Origin: an uncultured Coriobacteriaceae bacterium
GTDB lineage: Bacteria; Actinomycetota; Coriobacteriia; Coriobacteriales; Atopobiaceae
Direction: 5' to 3'
Assembly (NCBI GenBank): GCA_900543875.1
Contig: UQSV01000042.1
Location: 1-15,333 of the forward strand
DNA length: 15,333 nt
Shown: positions 1 through 6,933 of the stretch, in pieces
Layout of the letters: every line of letters begins with the position of its first letter
Numbering within the stretch: position 1 is the stretch's first letter
Program-made: the position numbers and the translations under genes
Notes under the pieces: model-generated
What the model was told of the DNA's origin: nothing
The model's database searches: none
What the model saw: only the letters and a program-made list of their open reading frames with translations

Positions 1-192
1 AGCGGGCATGACCACGAGCGCCACGAGCGAGCCCGCGACCTCGACGGGGCCAGGCAGGATGAGCGGCTGGCCCACGGCCACGCTCGCGAGGTGCCACGCG
101 ACGAGCCAGGCGCAGATGGCCGCCGCGCGAGCGACGACCATGCGAGCGCCGTAGCAGTCGTTCTTCTTATCCTTAAAAGACGGTGCAGCCAC
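1..192 (-). CDS. NitT/TauT-type ABC transporter permease, N-terminal fragment
   Basis: This is the first part of an inner-membrane permease; the rest lies beyond the left edge. The visible protein has a short charged N-terminus (KDKKND), then a hydrophobic helix (AAAICAWLVAWHLASVAVG) and the sequence LILPGPVEV, which matches the LPSP-EV stretch found after the first helix of SsuC/TauC/NrtB-like permeases. It follows the binding-protein gene at 206-1228 on the same strand, as expected for an importer operon. I chose a GTG start at 192, 13 nt after the upstream stop. It has no strong ribosome binding site, and an ATG at 141 in the same frame is the alternative. The substrate cannot be read from this fragment. 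The ATPase would be expected to the left. Confidence 0.72.
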   Translation of the reverse strand, partial: MAAPSFKDKKNDCYGARMVVARAAAICAWLVAWHLASVAVGQPLILPGPVEVAGSLVALVVMPA

Positions 193-205
193 GAATGAGC
201 CCGAG

Positions 206-1228
206 CTAGAGCTTGTCGTAGTAGAAGTCGTCGCCCGGGAGCTTGCCGCCAATCGAGGAGGCGTCAAACTGGCTCAGGATGTCGAGGTAGCCCGAGAGGG
301 CGCTTGCGAGCTCTGCGCCCGTGAGGCAGGCGAGGTTGCAGCCGGGGATGGCCTTGGCGGCGATGGGCGCGGCGTCGACGATGCCGTGGTCGACCACGGA
401 CTGTGCCCAGTCGTCGGGGGCGGCCTTGACGGCCTCGACGCTCGCGTTCTGCTGCTCCACGAACTCGCTCACGGCCTGCGGGTGCTGCTCGGCGAACTCA
501 GCGCGCACCACCGTGACGCCCGTGAGCAGGCGTGACCCGTCCTTGGCGTGGGCGTCCCAGACGTCGGTGAGGTCGATGGGGCTCGCGAGCTGGCTGTTCT
601 TGGCAAGCGCGGCCGTCTTGAAGGGCTCGGGCAGGATGCCCGCGGCGCTGGGGTCTGCGACGAGCGCGCTCACGACCTCGGTGGCCTCGCTCTTGAACTC
701 GAGCGTAACCTGGTCGGCGATGCCCGCGGCGTCGAGCAGATATCCCATGACGTACTCGGGCGAGGCGCCCTTGCCCGTGAGGTAGACGGTGCGGCCCGCG
801 AGGTCCTCGAAGGCCTGAATGGAGGCGTCGCCCGTGACGACGTTGAGGACGCCCAGTGTGTTGACGTCGAGGGCGAGCACGCCGCCCTCGGTCTTGTTGT
901 AGAGCACGCTCGCGACGTTGGCGGGCACGAGCGCGACATCGACGTCGCCCGAGATGACCTTGGGGACGATCTCGTCGGCGGCGGCGCTGATGGTGAAGTC
1001 ATAGGTGTTGGCAAGACCCGAGTCCTCGGACGCGGCCTTGTCCATGAACGAGACGAGCCCGATGGACGTGGGGCCCTTGAGCGAGGCGACGCGCACCTCG
1101 ACGGGGTCTGCGGCCTGGGTCGTCGCCGCTTGCGAGCCGGCGGACTGCGCCTGGCCGCAGCCGGCAAGAGCGAGCAGCTCGCCTGCGGCGAGGGCGACGA
1201 ATCCCCTCCTCGTGAGCTTTGTGATCAT
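206..1228 (-). CDS. NitT/TauT-family ABC transporter substrate-binding lipoprotein
   Basis: Predicted 340-residue extracytoplasmic binding protein. The N-terminus has a twin-arginine motif (TRRGFVAL, residues 6-13), a hydrophobic stretch and a lipobox ending at Cys24 (LAGC), so it is probably a Tat-exported lipoprotein. The mature part starts after an A/Q/S/T-rich linker. It carries KGPTSIGLVSFMDKA (about residues 51-65), typical of NMT1/TauA/SsuA-like periplasmic-binding-protein-like proteins, and a later ILPEPFKTAAL stretch typical of the same fold. The reading frame continues far upstream without a stop, but the ATG at 1228 is preceded by GGAAAGGAACGCC, a good ribosome binding site, and begins the signal peptide. 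The permease fragment follows 13 nt after the stop. Substrate is not predictable; sulfonate, nitrate, pyrimidine or an organic anion are all possible for the family. Confidence 0.85.
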   Translation of the reverse strand: MITKLTRRGFVALAAGELLALAGCGQAQSAGSQAATTQAADPVEVRVASLKGPTSIGLVSFMDKAASEDSGLANTYDFTISAAADEIVPKVISGDVDVALVPANVASVLYNKTEGGVLALDVNTLGVLNVVTGDASIQAFEDLAGRTVYLTGKGASPEYVMGYLLDAAGIADQVTLEFKSEATEVVSALVADPSAAGILPEPFKTAALAKNSQLASPIDLTDVWDAHAKDGSRLLTGVTVVRAEFAEQHPQAVSEFVEQQNASVEAVKAAPDDWAQSVVDHGIVDAAPIAAKAIPGCNLACLTGAELASALSGYLDILSQFDASSIGGKLPGDDFYYDKL

Positions 1229-1392
1229 GGCGTTCCTTTCCCTGTGGCCCTTGAGGTCACGCCGACGCTGCGACGTTGCTCTCGGGCCCTTGTACGGACC
1301 TGGTAATGGTAGCACCCACGTTGGCGCCACGGGCGAGGCACATGCCCCACGTTCACCATCGCGAACGCGGGCCCCGCGTCGTCGCGTCCCAC

Positions 1393-1403
1393 GCGCTAGA
1401 ATT
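1393..1403 (+). promoter_or_regulatory. Candidate -10 region for the aldose epimerase gene
   Basis: TAGAAT at 1397-1402 matches five of six bases of the sigma-70 -10 consensus and lies 54 nt before the start codon. It sits in GCGCTAGAATT, an 11-mer repeated exactly on the minus strand upstream of manA (3543-3553). I see no convincing -35 box. The 228-bp spacer between the two divergent genes (1229-1456) otherwise shows nothing I can name. Confidence 0.35.
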
Positions 1404-1456
1404 AGGGTCGAGAAGCACGAAGAGCCGCACGAGAACAACCCGTCCAAGGAGAAGCC

Positions 1457-2350
1457 ATGGCCAACATCGCAACCATCTCGAAGGGACGCCTCGAGGCGTC
1501 GGTCGACGCGCACGGCGCCCAGCTGAGGAGCCTCAGGCTCGACGGCGTCGAGTACCTCTGGCAGGCAGACGAGCGCTGGTGGCCAAGGAGCGCCCCGGTG
1601 CTCTTCCCCATCGTGGGCTGCCTCAGGGATGGCTTTGCCACGTGCGCCCAGGGCGAGTGCCACATGGGCCGCCACGGCGTGGTGCGCAACTACGACCACG
1701 AGCTGCTCGAGAACGGCGGCGATGTCCTGCGTTGGCGCCTCGACAGCACGCTCGAGACGCGCGAGAGCTATCCCTACGACTGGCGCCTCGAGATGACCTA
1801 CGCCCTCGAGGGCGACGCGACGCTCGCCCAGACCTACGCCGTCACTAACACCGGCGGCGTCGACCTGCCGTTCTTCCTGGGCGGGCACCCCGCCTTCAAC
1901 GTGCCGGTGGTAGCCGGCGAGCGCTTCGAGGACTACAGCCTGTGGTTCAGCCGTCCCTGGACGGCCACGACGGCGGCCCTCACCGCCGACGGCCTGCAGG
2001 ACTACGCCAGCATGCGGACGCTCCTCGAGGATGGCCGGCGCTTGCCGCTCACCCACGAGCTGTTCGCGCCGGGCTCCTTCGTGCTCGAGGGCGTGCCCGA
2101 CAGCACCGTCTCGATGGTGGGGCCCACCGGCCACGGCGTGCGCGTCGACTTCGAGGGCTTCGACCACATCGGCGTGTGGAGCGCCCCCGCGGCGGCCGAC
2201 GGCACGCCCACGCCGTTCGTTGCCCTCGAGCCGTGGTGCGGCACCGCGACGCGCACCGACGAGGACGACGTGCTCGAGCACAAGCAGAACCTCATCGTGG
2301 CCGCGCCCGGCCAGACCGTGACCCGCACGTTCAAGATCACGCTGCTGTAG
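1457..2350 (+). CDS. Aldose 1-epimerase family protein (LacX-like)
   Basis: A 297-residue galactose mutarotase-like beta-sandwich protein, expected to interconvert anomers of a free or phosphorylated sugar in the cytoplasm. Family marks are AQLRSLRLDGVEYLWQ near the N-terminus, WWPRSAPVLFPIVGCLRDG (residues 41-59), the GRHG histidine (His73), GGHPAFNVP with His144, and the likely catalytic glutamate in ALEPWCG (Glu258). Length fits LacX-type epimerases. The ATG at 1457 is preceded by AAGGAG with a 5-nt spacer. It is the only plus-strand gene and faces manA, with a shared terminator between them. The exact sugar is unknown. The nearby mannose-6-phosphate isomerase suggests hexose metabolism, but the two genes are convergent and not an operon. 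Confidence 0.88.
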   Translation: MANIATISKGRLEASVDAHGAQLRSLRLDGVEYLWQADERWWPRSAPVLFPIVGCLRDGFATCAQGECHMGRHGVVRNYDHELLENGGDVLRWRLDSTLETRESYPYDWRLEMTYALEGDATLAQTYAVTNTGGVDLPFFLGGHPAFNVPVVAGERFEDYSLWFSRPWTATTAALTADGLQDYASMRTLLEDGRRLPLTHELFAPGSFVLEGVPDSTVSMVGPTGHGVRVDFEGFDHIGVWSAPAAADGTPTPFVALEPWCGTATRTDEDDVLEHKQNLIVAAPGQTVTRTFKITLL

Positions 2351-2365
2351 CTGCGCGGTAAGACA

Positions 2366-2417
2366 ACGGAGACGTGCCTTCTGCCATATGACAAGGGGCA
2401 CGTCCCTCCGTCATATG
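2366..2417. repeat. Imperfect palindrome behind the epimerase gene (repeat copy A)
   Basis: This starts 15 nt after the epimerase stop codon. Two overlapping pairings are visible. ACGGAGACGTGCC (2366-2378) pairs with 2397-2411 with a 2-nt bulge. CATATGAC (2385-2392) pairs perfectly with GTCATATG (2410-2417) around a GGGGCACGTCCC core. No T-run follows, so it is not a typical intrinsic terminator. It resembles other spacer palindromes in this window at 9577, 10624 and 13991. Confidence 0.55.
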
Positions 2418-2472
2418 CGCCAACAGACCCGACCCCTTGGCACGCACGCACTGCCATGCCGGCTCAAGACAA

Positions 2473-2510
2473 AGGGACCGCCCACATCACGCCAGATGCG
2501 GGCGGTCCCT
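2473..2510. terminator. Bidirectional intrinsic terminator between epimerase and manA
   Basis: A perfect 11-bp stem, AGGGACCGCCC (2473-2483) with GGGCGGTCCCT (2500-2510), encloses a 16-nt loop. It lies between two convergent genes. On the minus strand the stem is followed by TTGTCTTG; on the plus strand by CGTTTACC and then TTTTATT further on. The T-runs are modest, but position and stem strength support termination from both sides. Confidence 0.7.
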
Positions 2511-2552
2511 CGTTTACCTGCGTTTTATTGCTCGAGCAGAGCGGTGCTGCCC

Positions 2553-3488
2553 CTAGACCCAGGAGCAGATGAGCACCATGTCGCCCTCGAAGGCGAGGTC
2601 GCCGCTGCCGGCGGGCGCCACGAAGTGGGAGCCGCACCTGAGCTCCTGGCCGTTCACGGAGCCCGCACCCTCGATGACGCTCACGCACATGAAGTCGTGG
2701 GGCTGGGGCAGCGTGCGGCCGCCCTCGACGCGCACGCGCTCGACGGTGTAGCGCTCGTTGCTCTCGAGCCTCGTGATGCCATCGACCTCGGGGGCCGTGA
2801 TGGCGCCCGAGGTGGGCGCCTGGGCGGCATAGTCGACGACGTCCATGCTCTGCTCGAGGTGCAGCTCGCGCTTGGTGCCGTCGGCCTGGACGCGGTCATA
2901 GTCGTAGACGCGGTAGGTCACGTCGCTCGACTGCTGGGTCTCGAGGATGAGGGTGCCGGCCTTGATGGCGTGCAGGGTCCCCGCGTCGATCTGGAAGAAG
3001 TCGCCCTTGTGGATGGGCACCTCGTTCACGAGGTCGCCCCAGCGGCCCTCCTCGACGAGCTGGGCAAACTCGGCTCGGTCCTTAGCCTTCTGGCCCACGA
3101 TGATCGTGGCACCCGGCTCGCAGTCGAGCACGTACCAGCACTCGCACTTGCCCAGGCTGCCGTCCTCATGGACGCGCGCGTACTCGTCGCCGGGGTGCAC
3201 CTGGATCGAGAGGTCACCGTCGGCGTCGAGGATCTTGATGAGCAGTGGGAAGCGGTCGCCCCGGGCGTTGCCAAACAGCTCGTGGTGCTCGTCCCACAGC
3301 TGAGAGAGCGTGGAGCCAGCGTACGGATCGCCCTCGACCACGCAGTCGCCGGCGGGGTGCGCGCTGATGGCCCAGCACTCGCCAATGGCACCGTCGGGTA
3401 TGTCGTAGCCAAACACCGTGTCGAGACGCCTGCCGCCCCAGATCTTCTCGTGGAAGATGGGCTTGGTGAAGATGAGCTCCTGAGCCAT
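2553..3488 (-). CDS. manA: Mannose-6-phosphate isomerase, class I
   Basis: A 311-residue cupin-fold, zinc-dependent enzyme that interconverts mannose 6-phosphate and fructose 6-phosphate in the cytoplasm. N-terminal IFHEKIWGG and the zinc ligands match the short Bacillus-type ManA: Gln96 and His98 in SIQVHPGDEY, Glu116 in KCECWYVLD, and His173 in AGTLHAI. The likely catalytic arginine is Arg193 in VTYRVYDYDR. The C-terminal cupin half (about 245-311) is complete. The frame is open further upstream, but the ATG at 3488 has GGGAGG 6 nt before it and matches the family N-terminus. The gene is transcribed alone: a terminator follows at 2473-2510 and a 308-bp spacer precedes it. Confidence 0.95.
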   Translation of the reverse strand: MAQELIFTKPIFHEKIWGGRRLDTVFGYDIPDGAIGECWAISAHPAGDCVVEGDPYAGSTLSQLWDEHHELFGNARGDRFPLLIKILDADGDLSIQVHPGDEYARVHEDGSLGKCECWYVLDCEPGATIIVGQKAKDRAEFAQLVEEGRWGDLVNEVPIHKGDFFQIDAGTLHAIKAGTLILETQQSSDVTYRVYDYDRVQADGTKRELHLEQSMDVVDYAAQAPTSGAITAPEVDGITRLESNERYTVERVRVEGGRTLPQPHDFMCVSVIEGAGSVNGQELRCGSHFVAPAGSGDLAFEGDMVLICSWV

Positions 3489-3542
3489 GGGTCCTCCCGG
3501 ACAATCGTTTGCGCGGGCGCGCGCCCGCATGCCTGACGGGCA

Positions 3543-3572
3543 AATTCTAGCGCGGCCAATCAGACTTAAAGC
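3543..3572 (-). promoter_or_regulatory. Candidate promoter of manA
   Basis: On the minus strand TAGAAT (3549-3544) is a good -10 box about 55 nt before the manA start, within GCGCTAGAATT. A weak -35-like CTTTAA lies 16 nt upstream of it (3566-3571). The leader also contains a GC-rich near-palindrome, GCGGGCGCGCGCCCGC, around 3516-3531, which could fold in the manA transcript. Confidence 0.35.
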
Positions 3573-3647
3573 CGTAACCCTTCGCACGAATGACTCGGGA
3601 GGCCCGATGGCCACCGCGCGACAACACTCAGCCAAAAGAAATTCAAT

Positions 3648-3767
3648 CAATTAGGTAACCTCCTAGCTGACATACGAAGCAGCCGCTTATCCGAGGTCAT
3701 AAACCCCAGATAAGCGGCCGTCAGAAAAACTAGAAAAGCCTAGGATTCAAAGCAGGTTACCTAATTG
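3648..3767. repeat. 120-bp nested palindrome with perfect 14-bp terminal inverted repeats
   Basis: This fills part of the 308-bp spacer between manA and the gamma-glutamyl hydrolase gene. CAATTAGGTAACCT (3648-3661) is repeated inverted at 3754-3767. Nested inside, in order, CCTAG (3662-3666) pairs with CTAGG (3740-3744), CTGAC (3667-3671) with GTCAG (3720-3724), and GCCGCTTATC (3682-3691) with GATAAGCGGC (3709-3718), leaving a 17-nt loop. The whole can fold into one long interrupted hairpin. It is clearly more AT-rich than the neighbouring genes. I see no open reading frame inside and no obvious target-site duplication. It could be a non-autonomous mobile element (MITE-like), a structured RNA, or a terminator of the transporter operon. 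The rest of the spacer holds the manA promoter candidate. Confidence 0.7.
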
Positions 3768-3796
3768 GCGTAGTTTTCGCGACAGGCAGGCTCCCC

Positions 3797-4558
3797 CTAC
3801 TCGGTGCAGGCGTCCACGAAGGCCTTCCAAAGGCGGAAGTCCTCCCCGCCCTCCTGCCAGGTGTACTCGGGGTGCCACTGCACGCCCAGCACGAAGCGCT
3901 TGCCCGGCATCTCGATGCACTCGGGGATACCGTCGTCGGACTGCGCGGAGAGCACGAGGCCCTGGCCCAGGTCCTTCACGCAGCAGTGGTGCGCCGAGTT
4001 CACGGCATAGCCGGCCGAACCGCTCGCGCGCGCGAGGAGGCTGCCCGGCTCGATCTCGACCGTGTGAATCTTGCAGGTGAGCAGGTCGGCGTGGTCGTGG
4101 TGGGTCGAGCCCTCGCGACGCGGAATCAAGGGGACGTCCATGTCGAGGCTACCGCCAAGCGCCACGTTGAGCATCTGGGTGCCGCGGCAGGTCGTGAACA
4201 GCGGCTTGTCGGCCGCGACGGTCTTCTGGACGAGCGGCAGCTCGCAGGCATCGCGCACGTGGCACAGGAGCGACTCGTCGTAGCTGCTCGCGTCACCCCA
4301 CAGCTTCGGGTCGACGTCGGGGCCGCCCGGGATGGCCACACCATCTGCCAGCTCGACGTAGCTGTCGATGACGTCCTCGTCGTCGGTGAGCGCCATCTGT
4401 ACGGGCAGACCGCCCGCGGAAAGGATCGCGTCGATGAAGACGCGCGCGCCGCACTCGTTGGGGGCCAGCTGCTCCTCGCGGTGTATGCGGCCCTCCTCGA
4501 TGCGCGTCGCGACGACGATAACGGGCCTGCGCTTATGTTCCGTCTCGAAATCTGCCAT
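3797..4558 (-). CDS. Gamma-glutamyl hydrolase, peptidase C26 / class I glutamine amidotransferase-like (PuuD-like)
   Basis: A 253-residue cytoplasmic enzyme of the gamma-glutamyl-gamma-aminobutyrate hydrolase family, which cleaves gamma-glutamyl amide bonds. The nucleophile is Cys124 in TTCRGTQMLNVALGG (normally G-x-CRG-Q-x-N). The second catalytic pair is His229 and Glu231 in GVQWHPE. ADGVAIPGGPDVDP (71-84) is the family's conserved early loop. The ATG at 4558 lies 3 nt after the stop of the ATPase gene, and AAGGAG inside the end of that gene is its ribosome binding site, so the two are translationally linked. It is the last gene of the amino acid importer operon, which suggests that the imported substrate or a product of it is gamma-glutamylated. 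Gamma-glutamyl-GABA, a gamma-glutamyl dipeptide or a polyglutamate are candidates; the sequence does not decide. Confidence 0.9.
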   Translation of the reverse strand: MADFETEHKRRPVIVVATRIEEGRIHREEQLAPNECGARVFIDAILSAGGLPVQMALTDDEDVIDSYVELADGVAIPGGPDVDPKLWGDASSYDESLLCHVRDACELPLVQKTVAADKPLFTTCRGTQMLNVALGGSLDMDVPLIPRREGSTHHDHADLLTCKIHTVEIEPGSLLARASGSAGYAVNSAHHCCVKDLGQGLVLSAQSDDGIPECIEMPGKRFVLGVQWHPEYTWQEGGEDFRLWKAFVDACTE

Positions 4559-4561
4559 GCT

Positions 4562-5320
4562 CTAGTGCTCCTTAATCGAGTTGAGGAAGTCGCGGGCGCG
4601 CTGCGACTGCGGGTGGTCGAAGAAGTCGTCGGGGGCACCCTGCTCGATGATGGCGCCGTCGGCCATGAAGACCACGCGGTCGGCCACGCGGCGGGCGAAG
4701 TTCATCTCGTGCGTGACGACGACCATCGTCATGCCGCCGCGCGCGAGCTCAGTCATGACGTCAAGGACCTCATTAATCATCTCGGGGTCGAGGGCGCTCG
4801 TGGGCTCGTCGAACAGCATCGCCTTGGGGCTCATCGCCAGCGAGCGGGCAATGGCGACGCGCTGCTGCTGGCCACCCGAGAGCTGCGCGGGCACCTTGGT
4901 GGCCTGCTCGGCCACGCCCACGCGGGCGAGCAACTCCATGGCGCGGTCCTTGGCCTCGTCCTTGGACATGCCCAGGACCTCGACGGGCCCCAGCGTCACG
5001 TTGTTGAGGACGGTCTTGTGGGCAAACAGGTTGAACTGCTGGAACACCATGCCCAGCTCGGCGCGCGTGCGCGTGAGCTCCTTGCCCTCCTGCGGCAGCG
5101 GCTTACCCTCGATGAGGATCTCGCCGGAGTCGATGGCCTCGAGGCGGTTGATGGTGCGGCACAGCGTCGACTTGCCCGAGCCCGACGGGCCGATGATGAC
5201 GAGCACCTCGCCCTTGGTCACGCTCAGGTTGATGTCCTTGAGGACGTGCAGGTCGCCAAAGTTCTTCTCGACGTGGCGAAGCTCGATGACGGGCCGGGCG
5301 TCCGTGGTTGTCTGGTTCAT
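4562..5320 (-). CDS. Polar amino acid ABC transporter ATP-binding protein (GlnQ/GluA-like)
   Basis: A 252-residue ABC ATPase that powers the importer. All motifs are intact: Walker A GPSGSGKST (44-52), Q-loop glutamine Gln94 in MVFQQFNLF, signature LSGGQQQR (147-154), Walker B MLFDE (168-172), D-loop SALD and the switch histidine His204 in VVTHEM. FNLFAHKTVLNNV and the EQGAPDDFFDHPQSQRARDFL end are typical of the polar amino acid (PAAT) subfamily that imports glutamine, glutamate, histidine or arginine. The ATG at 5320 has GGGAG upstream. It follows the second permease by 23 nt and is followed 3 nt later by the gamma-glutamyl hydrolase. Confidence 0.95.
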   Translation of the reverse strand: MNQTTTDARPVIELRHVEKNFGDLHVLKDINLSVTKGEVLVIIGPSGSGKSTLCRTINRLEAIDSGEILIEGKPLPQEGKELTRTRAELGMVFQQFNLFAHKTVLNNVTLGPVEVLGMSKDEAKDRAMELLARVGVAEQATKVPAQLSGGQQQRVAIARSLAMSPKAMLFDEPTSALDPEMINEVLDVMTELARGGMTMVVVTHEMNFARRVADRVVFMADGAIIEQGAPDDFFDHPQSQRARDFLNSIKEH

Positions 5321-5343
5321 GACTCTCTCCCTTGGCTGCGTCG

Positions 5344-6162
5344 CTAGCGGATGATCTTAACGCCCGTACGGCGCGAGACGGCGACAGCCGCCTTGTTGAT
5401 GAGGCTGTTGATGAGGATGTAGATAACCGCAACCACGAGGAACGTCGAGACGAGCGCGTCGTAGTTGGTGCGCAGCACCTGGGCGTTCTGCATGAGGTCG
5501 GGGTAGCTCACGACGTAGGCAAGCGCCGTGTCCTTGACCACGACGACCAGCTGGCTGATGAGCGACGGAATGACGTAGCGGATGGCCTGCGGCAGCACAA
5601 TCTTGGTCTTGACCTTCCAGCGCGACAGGCCAATCGACAGGCCCGCCTCGGTCTGGCCGCGCGGTACGGCGTTGACGCCCGCGCGGAACACCTCGGCGAG
5701 CACGCCCGAGGCGGCGAGCGTCACCGGCAGGCACAGCATCCAGAACGCCGACATCTTGATGCCGAGGTTGGGCATCGCAAAGAAAAAGAAGTAGATGAAC
5801 AGCAGGCTCGGCACGCCACGCAGGACGTTGGTGAGCACCGCGCACAGGGCGCTCAGGGGGCGGATGTGGCTCGTGCGACCCAGCATGAGCACGAGGCCCA
5901 GGACAAGCGACAGCACCGCCGCGGTGAGGGCCACGGCAAAGGTGCCCTCGAGGCCGGCGAGCAGGTAGCGCCACGTGGTGCGCCACGTGAACAGCTCCCA
6001 GTAGCGGGCGGAGAGCTGGCCGGTGACCCAGAAGCGCCAGACCACCCAAGCGAGCAGGGCGACCAGGGCCACGAGCGACAGGGCCGAGCCCACGATCATC
6101 TTCCTGCGCGTCTTGGGACCCGGCTCCTCGTAGAGGGCGTCCCTCATAGTCTTGGCGCTCAT
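5344..6162 (-). CDS. Polar amino acid ABC transporter permease 2 (GluD/HisM-like)
   Basis: A 272-residue membrane protein. A charged cytoplasmic N-terminus (1-22) is followed by a helix at about 23-42, a periplasmic stretch, and then several transmembrane segments of the amino acid permease fold. LRGVPSLLFIYFFFF (114-128) is the conserved post-helix motif of the family. The cytoplasmic EAA loop, which contacts the ATPase, is EVFRAGVNAVPRGQTEAGLSIGL through LPQA (about 157-193). The longer N-terminus compared with the first permease resembles GluD of Corynebacterium-type GluABCD systems. Its start codon overlaps the stop of the upstream permease as ATGA (6162-6159), so the two are translationally coupled and probably form a heterodimer. 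Confidence 0.93.
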   Translation of the reverse strand: MSAKTMRDALYEEPGPKTRRKMIVGSALSLVALVALLAWVVWRFWVTGQLSARYWELFTWRTTWRYLLAGLEGTFAVALTAAVLSLVLGLVLMLGRTSHIRPLSALCAVLTNVLRGVPSLLFIYFFFFAMPNLGIKMSAFWMLCLPVTLAASGVLAEVFRAGVNAVPRGQTEAGLSIGLSRWKVKTKIVLPQAIRYVIPSLISQLVVVVKDTALAYVVSYPDLMQNAQVLRTNYDALVSTFLVVAVIYILINSLINKAAVAVSRRTGVKIIR

Positions 6163-6818
6163 CGAATCACCCTGACTCTCTTGTCGATGGCGTTACCCAC
6201 GAAGCCCGCAACGAGCGCGGTGGTGATATAGCCGGCGGCGCTGACGAAGAACGTGACGATGCCCGCCGACTCGCGCGTGTTGATGTAGGTAACCACACCT
6301 GTGAGCTCCTGCGGGGTCATGGGGACCTGCGAGCCCAGGGCCGTGGTGAGCATGACGGCGATGAAGAGGTTGGTCATGGGCAGCACCGTGGAGCGCAGCG
6401 CCTGCGGGATCACGATGGTGCGCAGGATCTTGCCAAACGAAAGGCCCAGGGCGCGGGCCGCCTCGATCTGGCCCGGGCCGATGGTGTTGATGCCGCTCAT
6501 GAAGTTCTCGGAGCCAAACGCGGCGCCGAGCAGCACGGTGGCGAGCACCACGGAGGGCTCGTAGTCGAGCAGCAGCTTGAGGTGCGGCAGCGCGTACACG
6601 ATGACGAGCAGCAGCACCGCTCCGGGAATGTTGCGGAAGATCTGCACGTAGACGTCGCCCGCGACGCGCAGCGGCTTGAACGGCGAGACGCGCATGACGG
6701 TCAAAAGGACCGAGAACACCATGACGAGCGCAAACGAGACGATCGTAAGTCGCCACGTGGTGAGAAGCGCCGTCAGGTACATCGGGCCGTAGCCGGCGAT
6801 GAGCTCTGGCAGCCCCAT
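6159..6818 (-). CDS. Polar amino acid ABC transporter permease 1 (GluC/HisQ-like)
   Basis: A 219-residue permease with the typical small PAAT layout: a short periplasmic start, a first helix at about 13-42, FRNIPGAVLLLVIVYALP (61-78), and an EAA loop from SENFMSGINTIGPGQIEAARALGLS to VIPQA (about 103-140), followed by further helices to the C-terminus. It should pair with the second permease to form the channel. The start at 6818 is preceded by AAGGAGGT, the strongest ribosome binding site in the cluster, which may compensate for partial transcription loss at the hairpin just upstream (6838-6866). Confidence 0.93.
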   Translation of the reverse strand: MGLPELIAGYGPMYLTALLTTWRLTIVSFALVMVFSVLLTVMRVSPFKPLRVAGDVYVQIFRNIPGAVLLLVIVYALPHLKLLLDYEPSVVLATVLLGAAFGSENFMSGINTIGPGQIEAARALGLSFGKILRTIVIPQALRSTVLPMTNLFIAVMLTTALGSQVPMTPQELTGVVTYINTRESAGIVTFFVSAAGYITTALVAGFVGNAIDKRVRVIR

Positions 6819-6837
6819 GGTACCTCCTTACAGGGAA

Positions 6838-6866
6838 GGGCCCGCCGCCCGATGGACGGAGGGCCC
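6838..6866 (-). terminator. Intercistronic hairpin between binding-protein and permease genes
   Basis: On the minus strand GGGCCC pairs with GGGCCC (6861-6866 with 6838-6843). After one mismatch, CCGTCC pairs with GGGCGG with one G-U pair around an ATC loop. Only two T residues follow, so it would be a leaky terminator or a transcript-stabilising stem. It sits directly after the binding-protein gene, where importer operons often lower expression of the membrane subunits relative to the binding protein. Confidence 0.55.
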
Positions 6867-6897
6867 CAGCTATTAGAAACCCATGTCAAGCAGCGGG

Positions 6898-6903
6898 ATT
6901 ATA
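6898..6903 (-). promoter_or_regulatory. Possible internal -10 box
   Basis: A perfect TATAAT is present on the minus strand in the 115-bp spacer upstream of the permease genes. The best -35 (TTGGGC) has only a 15-nt spacing, so an internal promoter is possible but weakly supported. Transcripts from it would still cross the hairpin at 6838-6866. Confidence 0.22.
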
Positions 6904-6933
6904 CCCATGCTCGAGCAGGCCCAAGCGCAGGCC

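Noticed and set aside
548..1306. Long open frames opposite the binding-protein, transporter, acetate kinase and GTPase genes
   Set aside because: These are typical antisense shadows in GC-rich DNA: low-complexity, rich in Ala/Arg/Gly, no domain marks and no ribosome binding sites; the opposite strand has clear conserved proteins.
1229..1400. Possible TPP riboswitch or T-box upstream of the NitT/TauT-type binding protein gene
   Set aside because: Fragments such as GGGTGCTACCATTACCAGG recall parts of these leaders, but the paired arms and conserved cores of neither class could be assembled.
3648..3767. Integron attC site
   Set aside because: Length and folding suit, but the terminal bases lack the RYYYAAC/GTTRRRY cores and no integrase or cassette gene is present.
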